Program-made: the position numbers and the translations under genes
Source of the DNA: Candidatus Sulfotelmatobacter sp.
GTDB taxonomy: Bacteria; Acidobacteriota; Terriglobia; Terriglobales; Acidobacteriaceae
Assembly (NCBI GenBank): GCA_030037515.1
Contig: JASHRE010000414.1
Coordinates: 1 to 6,143, forward strand
Reading direction: 5' to 3'
Length of the DNA: 6,143 bases
In this document: one piece after another, positions 1 to 5,814 of the stretch
Position numbering within the stretch: position 1 is the stretch's first letter
How the letters are laid out: the number at the start of each line of letters is the position of its first letter
Notes under the pieces: generated by a model
The model's database searches: none
Seen by the model: the letters and a program-made list of their open reading frames with translations, nothing else
Told to the model about the DNA's origin: nothing

Positions 1-1995
1 GAGGAATGTCTGATCGTGGGCAGCGAATGATCCCATGCTGCCCAGCAGGAGATCGGCAATGTCATCGCCCGTGGCAGTTCCGGCCTCGACCACATAACCA
101 TCCTGAAACGCATTATTGCGAATGTTCATTTCATTGGCGCGATAAACTGCCCCAACTCGGATGTTGTGCCTGCCTCGAATCAGATCCAGGGTGTCCGAAA
201 CTGAGTAGACGTTGGTTCCGCCCTGATACGGCGAATATCCGCGATCACCAAACGAGAAGTAGCTCGTCATCTGGAAAGATGTCAGGCCACAGCTTTCGCA
301 GTCTTTCGTGGTTTGGTTCAAGCTGGGAGGGTAGCCGGTGATGCCGTCGCAGGCGCTGCCCAAATCGGCACCGGGAATGCCGAACGTCGCCGCCAAGCAC
401 GAGCCGGTGGCGAACGAAAGAATGTGGTTGAAGATGCGGCTATAGCCAACCAAAGCCTGATTGATCATGTTCGGCGAAAACACGTGCGTTTCGGTTATGA
501 CCGCATTTCGGCCGTGATTATTGATGTATTGGTTGCTTCCGAAGGCGTTCGCCTCGGCGTAGGTTGGCGCACCGCCGGGAACAAAGTTTGTAGCCTGGTC
601 ATAGCTGAAACGCGCGAAGGCAGAGTCCTTGCTTGAAAAATTGTGGTCCAGCCGCACATCCCACGTCGCTTCGTTCAGTTTCCGAACGGGTGTGTTCACA
701 TAGTTGTAGCCAACCTCATTGGGTGCGTTGGGCGCAGGATAGACCGGGAAGGCAAGCATTTTTGCAGCAATCGAATTCACCAGCGACCCGGGAATGATAG
801 GACACGCTTGCGTTACACCATTCACGAAGGGTTGGCTCCCGTTTACAGGGGCTTCCGGCAGACCGGTCGCCGTATTGCACTGGAAGGGAACTTGGCTGGG
901 AGCGCCGCCAAGGGTTAGAACCTGTTCAGGAGTGTACGGATTAATCAGTGTCGTGATGCCCAGCGGGTTCGAGCTTTCGTTGTAATTGCCGTTGGCATCA
1001 GGCGTTATCATGGCTGTGGTTGGCACATAGCCCGTGAAGGTCACACCTTCCCGCTGCATCTTGGCCTGATAATCGAGAAAAAAGAAGGTTTTGTCTTTCT
1101 TGATGGGGCCACCGAGCGAACCGCCGAATTGATTCAAATTGAACTTTTCCGCTCCTGATGTGGAGAAGTACGACGCGGCGTCCAAGTTCGTGTTGCGGAA
1201 GAACTCGAACAACGATCCGTGCCACTGATTGCTGCCTGATTTTGTCGTGACCAGCACGGTCGGACCCGCGCGCTCGCCGTATTCTGCCGAATAATTGTAG
1301 GTGAGGACCTTGAACTCCTGAATGTCATCGATGTCAGGAAAAATGGCAATCCCGCCTTCATCGAGCTGATTGTTGTCGTTGCCGTCGAGCAGCCAATCGG
1401 TTTCCTGCTCGCGCGATCCACCGACAGAGAGAGAAAACGATCCGCGCGTGGCGGCTTCGCTGCTGGCCGCATTGGTGAAGAAACTTACCGGGCTCGTGGA
1501 AGTGGTCGTGCCCGGCGTGAGCGTGGCGAGTTGGACGAAATTGCGTCCGTTCAAAGGAAGCTGGGCGACTTCTTCAGACGTGATCACTTGGCCGAGGGTG
1601 GGATTTGCAGTTTCCACGGCCACTTCCGTGGCGTTAACTTCAACACTTGTGCTCACAGACGCGGGTTGGAGGGCAAAATCGAGTTCGCGATGCTCGTCGA
1701 CCTGTAGACGGATGCCGCGCTGCTCGGCGGCAGCAAAACCCTGAGCTTCGACGCGAATCGTGTAAAAGGCAACTGGCAGCAGGGGAATGAGGTAGTGGCC
1801 CGACTCGTCGGTCTTGGCCTCGCGCGTTAAACTCGTGGCTTGGGAGGTGATCCGAACATCCGCCCCCGCGATCACTGCACCGGCTTTGTCCGATATCGTT
1901 CCGGCAAAACTTCCAGTCGCCTGCCCGTAAACGAACCCGCTCAGACCAAGGACCAAACTAACACAAAACGCAAAGAGCCTCGCCGTGCTCCGCAT
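1..1995 (-). CDS. TonB-dependent outer-membrane receptor, Oar-like, with carboxypeptidase-regulatory-like domain (C-terminus beyond left edge)
   Basis: The reverse strand is open without a stop from the ATG at 1995-1993 to base 1, giving 665 codons. Residues 1-25 form a signal peptide (basic start, hydrophobic core LFAFCVSLVLGL, cleavage near VYGQ/A). Residues about 27-105 are a carboxypeptidase-regulatory-like beta-sandwich (GSFAGTISDKAGAVIAGADV). The TonB plug follows: LPLNGRNF at 146-153, TDWLLDGNDNNQ at 199-210, YSAEYGERAG at about 235-244, VLVTTKSGSNQWHG after it. The early barrel starts with GGSLGGPIKKDKTFFF near 292-307. Family members usually exceed 1000 residues, so roughly a third or more is missing off the edge. 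The product should be an outer-membrane transporter energised by TonB-ExbB-ExbD; its substrate cannot be read from sequence. GGTGAG lies three bases before the ATG as a modest ribosome site. Its promoter lies in the 219-base gap after rbsK, so it is probably a separate transcription unit. Family assignment is firm; the start is likely. Confidence 0.95.
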   Translation of the reverse strand, partial: MRSTARLFAFCVSLVLGLSGFVYGQATGSFAGTISDKAGAVIAGADVRITSQATSLTREAKTDESGHYLIPLLPVAFYTIRVEAQGFAAAEQRGIRLQVDEHRELDFALQPASVSTSVEVNATEVAVETANPTLGQVITSEEVAQLPLNGRNFVQLATLTPGTTTSTSPVSFFTNAASSEAATRGSFSLSVGGSREQETDWLLDGNDNNQLDEGGIAIFPDIDDIQEFKVLTYNYSAEYGERAGPTVLVTTKSGSNQWHGSLFEFFRNTNLDAASYFSTSGAEKFNLNQFGGSLGGPIKKDKTFFFLDYQAKMQREGVTFTGYVPTTAMITPDANGNYNESSNPLGITTLINPYTPEQVLTLGGAPSQVPFQCNTATGLPEAPVNGSQPFVNGVTQACPIIPGSLVNSIAAKMLAFPVYPAPNAPNEVGYNYVNTPVRKLNEATWDVRLDHNFSSKDSAFARFSYDQATNFVPGGAPTYAEANAFGSNQYINNHGRNAVITETHVFSPNMINQALVGYSRIFNHILSFATGSCLAATFGIPGADLGSACDGITGYPPSLNQTTKDCESCGLTSFQMTSYFSFGDRGYSPYQGGTNVYSVSDTLDLIRGRHNIRVGAVYRANEMNIRNNAFQDGYVVEAGTATGDDIADLLLGSMGSFAAHDQTFL

Positions 1996-2083
1996 GTGCT
2001 CACCCGCCCCTTTCGACGACCGGCCGACCGAAAGCAAAAACCGGAACCAGAGTTGACGAGGTCGCCCCGGACCGCAGACACGG

Positions 2084-2113
2084 CTTATAAATTGCTCCCT
2101 AGAGCCAAGTCAA
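2084..2113 (-). promoter_or_regulatory. Sigma70-type promoter for the TonB-dependent receptor gene
   Basis: On the minus strand TTGACT (2113-2108) is followed after 18 bases by TATAAG (2089-2084); an overlapping reading is TTATAA with a 17-base spacer. Both hexamers match consensus at five of six positions. Transcription would start near 2077, leaving a leader of about 80 bases before the ATG at 1995. The spacer contains a short inverted repeat (GCTC-TAGG-GAGC, minus strand). This is a match by eye only. Confidence 0.55.
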
Positions 2114-2200
2114 GAAGTTTCGCTCCCAGGAAGCCTCAAACGCTGAATGAGGAAGAGAAATTTATGCGATAACCGCGCCGGGTTTCAATTGGCAGTTGAA

Positions 2201-2226
2201 ATGAAAATGCAGCGCTAAGAGCGTGC
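2201..2226 (-). terminator. Weak candidate intrinsic terminator at the end of rbsK
   Basis: On the minus strand GCACGCT-CTT-AGCGCTGC (2226-2209) can fold into a seven-pair stem with a three-base loop and one bulged C, followed by the T-rich stretch ATTTTCAT (2208-2201). The stem overlaps the last codons and TAG stop of rbsK. The T tract is interrupted, so termination would be partial at best. Its position between rbsK and the separately promoted receptor gene fits a terminator. Confidence 0.3.
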
Positions 2227-3144
2227 GGACCACTCCGCGTCGAAGCGTGCACGATCATGAAACGATTTCTGCGTGCCAACTCCGGTTGTGGACAGTGCAG
2301 CGTACAAATTGGCGCGTCGGACGGCCTCGCCTTCCGGCAGACCCTCGGCGAGGAACACAGCGAAGCTGCCGATGAAAGCGTCGCCGGCGCCAGAACTGTC
2401 GATGGCCTTGACCGAAAACGGAAGGATGTGAACACTTCCTCCACCGTTGGCCAGCAACGATCCGTTCGCGCCAAGTGTAATGATTACGCGGCGAATCCCT
2501 CTCGTGAGCAAGGATTGAGCACAGTGTTCTGCCTCTTCCAGAGTCTTGACCGGAGTTCCGATGATCGCTTCGGCTTCATGTTCGTTGGGAACGAAATAAT
2601 CCAAACCGTTCAGCTTCGACAAATCGACACGCTGTGCGGGAGCGGGATTGAGAATGCACCGAATGCCGTGCTTTCGCGCAAAAGCAACGCTGTAACAAAC
2701 CGTTTCCAGCGGTATTTCGAACTGCAGAACGATGCAGTCAACGCTCTTGAGCATTTCGGCAGCTTCGTCCACGTCGGCTGGATTGAGCGCATCATTGGCG
2801 CCTTTAATCACCAGAATCCTGTTCTGTCCGCTGGGCTCAACAAAAATGGGTGCGACTCCGCTCGATAACCCTTCCACCTGCTTGACGTGGGTGGTGTCGA
2901 TGCCCTGCTTACGGAAGTTTTCGATCGTGGCCGGCCCGAACAGATCGTTGCCGACGCGCGCCACCATAAAAACGTCGGCGCCACAGAGTCGGGCGGCAAC
3001 CGCCTGATTCGCACCCTTTCCGCCGAAGCCGAGATCGAATTTTTCCGCAAAAATCGTTTCGCCGGGCTTGGGGAAATTGCCAGTAAAGGTGGTCAGATCG
3101 ATGTTCGCGCTGCCAACAACTGCGATGCGGGGCCGCTTTGCCAT
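2215..3144 (-). CDS. rbsK: Ribokinase (PfkB/ribokinase-family sugar kinase)
   Basis: The 309-residue product equals the usual ribokinase length. It should phosphorylate D-ribose with ATP to ribose 5-phosphate in the cytoplasm, feeding the pentose phosphate pathway. Visible motifs: GSANID at 11-16 (sugar-binding strand), GGKGANQA at 41-48 (PfkB signature 1), NPAPA at 166-170 (typical of ribokinases), PNEHE at 186-190 (the N-x-x-E Mg/phosphate site), ITLG at 222-225, and DSSGAGDAF at 249-257 (signature 2, with D255 the expected catalytic base and D249 at the expected K+ site). These numbers match E. coli RbsK as I recall it. The ATG at 3144 gives a natural N-terminus (MAKRPRIAVVGS), although no clear Shine-Dalgarno precedes it. 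It is divergent from the amidase gene, which suggests ribose salvage from nucleosides. Deoxyribokinase or another nucleoside-sugar kinase cannot be excluded. Confidence 0.92.
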   Translation of the reverse strand: MAKRPRIAVVGSANIDLTTFTGNFPKPGETIFAEKFDLGFGGKGANQAVAARLCGADVFMVARVGNDLFGPATIENFRKQGIDTTHVKQVEGLSSGVAPIFVEPSGQNRILVIKGANDALNPADVDEAAEMLKSVDCIVLQFEIPLETVCYSVAFARKHGIRCILNPAPAQRVDLSKLNGLDYFVPNEHEAEAIIGTPVKTLEEAEHCAQSLLTRGIRRVIITLGANGSLLANGGGSVHILPFSVKAIDSSGAGDAFIGSFAVFLAEGLPEGEAVRRANLYAALSTTGVGTQKSFHDRARFDAEWSARS

Positions 3145-3174
3145 GTTCGAGCCGGATTCACTTGAAAAAGTCCG

Positions 3175-3203
3175 AGTCTATTCAGCCGAGCCAGCCCTGT
3201 CAA
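3175..3203 (-). promoter_or_regulatory. Sigma70-type promoter for rbsK
   Basis: On the minus strand a perfect TTGACA (3203-3198) is followed after 17 bases by TAGACT (3180-3175), four of six matches to the -10 consensus. Transcription would begin near 3168, about 24 bases before the rbsK ATG at 3144. Perfect -35 and ideal spacing make this the best promoter match in the window, though it was judged by eye. Confidence 0.55.
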
Positions 3204-3305
3204 CGGCACCAGACCAAAAATACCACGTCGAATTTGCCGCCCAATCACACTTCCGGCAATACCGAGACCACGCATGCGGCACCCGAAAATGCCTCGCTTC
3301 ACTTC

Positions 3306-3314
3306 TGCTATATT
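3306..3314 (+). promoter_or_regulatory. Extended -10 promoter for the beta-ureidopropionase gene
   Basis: TGC-TATATT is an extended -10 element (TGn plus five of six matches to TATAAT). No good -35 hexamer lies at 17 bases upstream (the sequence there is AAAATG), which is usual for extended -10 promoters and may mean an activator is needed. Transcription would start near 3321, about 39 bases before the ATG at 3360. Confidence 0.4.
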
Positions 3315-3326
3315 TCGTTGCTTACG

Positions 3327-3354
3327 GGCTCGGAACGAGCCTTGCCTCCGGAGG
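3327..3354 (+). promoter_or_regulatory. Leader hairpin and strong ribosome-binding site that fixes the start of the amidase gene
   Basis: GGCTCG-GAA-CGAGCC (3327-3341) is a perfect six-pair hairpin near the predicted 5' end of the message. Three bases later, CCTCCGGAGG (3345-3354) is a ten-base palindrome whose right half is a full GGAGG Shine-Dalgarno, five bases before the ATG at 3360. This site supports the 3360 start rather than the in-frame ATG at 3138, which lies inside rbsK. Whether the structure regulates translation is unknown. Confidence 0.55.
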
Positions 3355-3359
3355 ATTCC

Positions 3360-4253
3360 ATGCCTCGCATCGTTCGCTGCGCCTTGATTCAGGCTTCCAA
3401 CGCGATCAGCTCAGACCGTCCACTCGCCGAGATCAGGAAGGCGATGGTCGACAAGCACCTGAAATTGATCGAGCAGGCTGCGCGCAAGAAAACGCAGATT
3501 CTCTGCCTGCAGGAATTGTTCTATGGCCCATATTTTTGCGCCGAGCAAAACGCTCGCTGGTACGAACTGACGGAACGTGTGCCCGATGGGCCGACCACGC
3601 GCCTGATGCAGAGGGTTGCGGCGAAGCATCGCATGGTCATTGTGGTTCCGGTCTATGAGGAACAGATGCCGGGCGTTTATTTCAATACTGCAGCCGTGAT
3701 TGACGCGGACGGAAAGTATCGGGGCAAATACCGCAAGCATCACATTCCGCATTGCCATCCCGGATTCTGGGAAAAATTTTACTTCACACCCGGCGATCTG
3801 GGATATCCGGTGTTCGAAACGAAGTACGCGCGCATCGGCGTTTATATCTGCTACGACCGCCATTTCCCCGAAGGCGCCAGAATTCTCGGGCTGAATGGCG
3901 CAGAAATCGTATTCAATCCTTCCGCCACGGTTGCAGGACTGTCCGAGTATTTGTGGGAGCTCGAGCAACCGGCGCACGCTGTCGCCAATGGATATTTTGT
4001 GGGCGCGATCAACCGCGTTGGGACGGAGAAGCCCTGGAGCATCGGCGAGTTTTATGGGAAGAGTTACTTCTGCAATCCGCGAGGAAAAATCGTCGCTCAG
4101 GCCAGCCGTGACAAGGACGAAGTTGTAGTCGCCGATCTCGATCTCGATATGATCACGGAAGTTCGCAAAGTCTGGCAATTTTTCCGAGACCGGCGTCCGG
4201 AAACGTACCGTGCGATCACGACGCAGAGCGTGGCGTCGGCAGCTGCAGACTGA
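3360..4253 (+). CDS. Beta-ureidopropionase (N-carbamoyl-beta-alanine amidohydrolase), nitrilase superfamily
   Basis: The 297-residue product is a carbon-nitrogen hydrolase. The Glu-Lys-Cys triad is visible: E52 in CLQELFYGPYF, K126 in GKYRKHHIPH, and C164 in VYICYDRHFPE; a second conserved Glu, E138, lies in GFWEKFYFTPGD. The C-terminal half (NGAEIVFNPSAT at 179-190, EYLWELE at 196-202, AINRVGTE at 216-223, then FYGKSYF) strongly resembles animal UPB1 as I remember it, more than N-carbamoylputrescine amidases. The expected reaction is hydrolysis of N-carbamoyl-beta-alanine to beta-alanine, CO2 and ammonia in the cytoplasm, the last step of reductive uracil breakdown. The start at 3360 is set by GGAGG five bases upstream. 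An NCS1 permease gene follows 129 bases downstream on the same strand, probably sharing the transcript. N-carbamoyl amino acid or related amide hydrolysis remains possible. Confidence 0.9.
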   Translation: MPRIVRCALIQASNAISSDRPLAEIRKAMVDKHLKLIEQAARKKTQILCLQELFYGPYFCAEQNARWYELTERVPDGPTTRLMQRVAAKHRMVIVVPVYEEQMPGVYFNTAAVIDADGKYRGKYRKHHIPHCHPGFWEKFYFTPGDLGYPVFETKYARIGVYICYDRHFPEGARILGLNGAEIVFNPSATVAGLSEYLWELEQPAHAVANGYFVGAINRVGTEKPWSIGEFYGKSYFCNPRGKIVAQASRDKDEVVVADLDLDMITEVRKVWQFFRDRRPETYRAITTQSVASAAAD

Positions 4254-4278
4254 ACAGAGCACAGGCGTTCGAGCCTCC

Positions 4279-4354
4279 TGTCATTTCGAACCTCAGAAAT
4301 CTAGTGTCGTAGCGGATAAAGCAAAGCGGATTCGGCGCAGCGCTCGGTATGACA
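4279..4354. repeat. Small palindromic intergenic element with TGTCAT/ATGACA ends
   Basis: The 76-base segment between the amidase and permease genes begins TGTCATTTCGAAC and ends GCTCGGTATGACA. Read inward on opposite strands, both arms start TGTCAT, share CGA at positions 9-11, and carry GAAATC or GAATC about 20 bases in. The right arm, reverse-complemented (TGTCATACCGAGCGCTGCGC), looks like a dispersed TGTCAT-CCGAGCG-type intergenic repeat I recall from acidobacterial genomes. No target-site duplication is obvious. It may be a degenerate REP or MITE-like unit; only one copy lies in this window, so its repeat status is inferred. Confidence 0.45.
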
Positions 4355-4382
4355 AGATTCCGACAAAGGGTCCAAAATTCAA

Positions 4383-5810
4383 ATGACCTCCACCGACCTT
4401 CGCACTCGCATCGTGTCCAGCCCGCTCTACAACCCTGATCTCGCGCCGGCCAGCGCCCAGCAGCGTCATTGGGGTACCTACAACTTTGCCGCGCTGTGGG
4501 TTTCGATGTCGGTCAACATTCTCACGTACATGTTGGCCGCCAGCCTTATTCAAGGTGGAATGAACTGGAAAGAAGCCGTCGCAACGATCTTTCTGGGCAA
4601 TGTGATCGTACTGGTTCCGATGCTGCTGAACTCGCATCCGGGGGCGAAATATGGAATTCCCTTTCCAGTTCTCGCACGCGCTTCCTTCGGGGTTTTGGGA
4701 GCAAATGTTGCGGCTGTGCTGCGGGCACTGGTTGCGTGCGGATGGTTTGGCATTCAGGCTTGGATTGGTGGAGAAGCGATTAGCTCACTGCTCGCGACGC
4801 TCGTTCCTGGCTGGAAAAATGTCGAGCACGGTGCAGCGATCTGCTTTCTCATTTTCTGGCTGATCAACGTCGCGGTGGTCGTAAAAGGAATCGAATACAT
4901 TCGCATTCTGCAGGGCATCAGTGCGCCAGTTTTGCTCGGGGTGGGGCTGCTTTTGCTGGGATGGGCATACGTGCGGGCGGGCGGGTTTGGACCGATGCTC
5001 TCGGTGCCTTCGAAGTTTCATACCTTTCCTGAATTTCTGAAGTTCTTGATTCCTGCATTGAACGGAACTGTCGGATTCTGGGCGACGGTGTCGTTGAACA
5101 TCCCCGACTTCACGCGGTTCGCGCGCAATCAGCGAGAGCAGATCATCGGGCAGGCGCTGGCGTTGCCGACAACGATGACTCTCTACGCATTTGTAGGGAT
5201 CGTGGTGACGTCGGCAACGGTCGTGATCTACGGAACGGCAATTTGGGATCCGGTGCAACTGCTGAGCCGCTTCCATTCCCCGGTTGCGGTCGTAATCTCG
5301 CTGGTCGCCATACTGCTGGCCACGCTGAATGTGAACATCGGTGCAAATGTGGTTTCGCCGGCAAACGATTTTTCCAACTTGTGGCCGCGAAAAATCAGCT
5401 TTCGCACCGGCGGCGTCATCACCTGTTTCATGGGAATCGCGCTCATGCCGTGGAAACTGCTGGCCGATTACAAGACGTTCATCCTCGGATGGCTTGGCGG
5501 ATATGCGGCGTTTCTGGGGCCGGTGGCCGGCATCATGATCTGCGATTATTTTGTGATCCGGCGCCGCGAGTTGAAGGTCGAGGATTTATATTTGCGCGAT
5601 GGAATTTATGAATATGCCAGCGGATTCAACTGGCGAGCCGTCATCGCGCTGGCTTTGGGAGCGGGCATGGCGCTGGCGGGATTAAAAATTCCGAGTGTCC
5701 ATTTTCTTTACGATTATTCGTGGTTCGTAGGATTTCTCGTCTCATTTGTTGCGTATTATGCCGCGATGCGGCAGGGACAAGAAAGCCTGTCAGCAGAGGG
5801 GGCAGTGTAG
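4383..5810 (+). CDS. NCS1-family nucleobase/hydantoin permease (Mhp1-like)
   Basis: The 475-residue membrane protein has about 12 hydrophobic segments, roughly at 32-56, 65-83, 100-128, 150-168, 173-197, 217-238, 257-283, 298-324, 343-360, 365-391, 417-435 and 444-462. The N-terminal motif LYNPDLAP (15-22), followed by WGTYNFAALWVSM (30-42), is the NCS1 signature. W121 and Q125 in GWFGIQAWIGG and W233 in VGFWATVS fall where the hydantoin transporter Mhp1 has its substrate-contacting Trp117, Gln121 and Trp220; N318 or N322 in NVNIGANVVSPANDF lies in the expected helix-8 region. It should be an inner-membrane, cation-coupled importer of uracil, dihydrouracil, hydantoin or allantoin; the neighbouring beta-ureidopropionase favours a pyrimidine or hydantoin. 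The ATG at 4383 gives a normal family N-terminus, but the only ribosome-site candidate, AAGGG, is 12 bases away. No promoter was seen in the 129-base gap, so co-transcription is likely. Confidence 0.93.
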   Translation: MTSTDLRTRIVSSPLYNPDLAPASAQQRHWGTYNFAALWVSMSVNILTYMLAASLIQGGMNWKEAVATIFLGNVIVLVPMLLNSHPGAKYGIPFPVLARASFGVLGANVAAVLRALVACGWFGIQAWIGGEAISSLLATLVPGWKNVEHGAAICFLIFWLINVAVVVKGIEYIRILQGISAPVLLGVGLLLLGWAYVRAGGFGPMLSVPSKFHTFPEFLKFLIPALNGTVGFWATVSLNIPDFTRFARNQREQIIGQALALPTTMTLYAFVGIVVTSATVVIYGTAIWDPVQLLSRFHSPVAVVISLVAILLATLNVNIGANVVSPANDFSNLWPRKISFRTGGVITCFMGIALMPWKLLADYKTFILGWLGGYAAFLGPVAGIMICDYFVIRRRELKVEDLYLRDGIYEYASGFNWRAVIALALGAGMALAGLKIPSVHFLYDYSWFVGFLVSFVAYYAAMRQGQESLSAEGAV

Positions 5811-5814
5811 TTTT

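Noticed and set aside
6..985. Several plus-strand open frames of 60-110 codons
   Set aside because: They are opposite the TonB-dependent receptor reading frame, which is continuous and has clear family motifs across this whole stretch.
1134..1472. A 112-codon minus-strand open frame
   Set aside because: It is out of frame with the receptor gene on the same strand and lies inside its plug-domain coding region.
2053..2091. A plus-strand TTGACG followed by TATAAA as a rightward promoter
   Set aside because: The spacing is 27 bases, too long for sigma70, and no plus-strand gene follows; the same AT-rich block serves a better minus-strand promoter.
2257..2868. A 203-codon plus-strand open frame opposite rbsK
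   Set aside because: It lies wholly antisense to a complete ribokinase and has no family features or ribosome site.
3138..3359. An in-frame upstream extension of the amidase starting at ATG 3138
   Set aside because: It would start inside rbsK, adds 74 residues unlike any nitrilase N-terminus, and bypasses the strong GGAGG before the ATG at 3360.
3411..4262. A 283-codon open frame on the minus strand opposite the beta-ureidopropionase gene
   Set aside because: It is fully antisense to a gene with an intact catalytic triad, shows no recognisable domain, and is explained by codon bias of the real gene.
4785..5276. A 163-codon minus-strand open frame opposite the permease gene
   Set aside because: Low-complexity basic composition without domains, and antisense to a clear 12-helix transporter.
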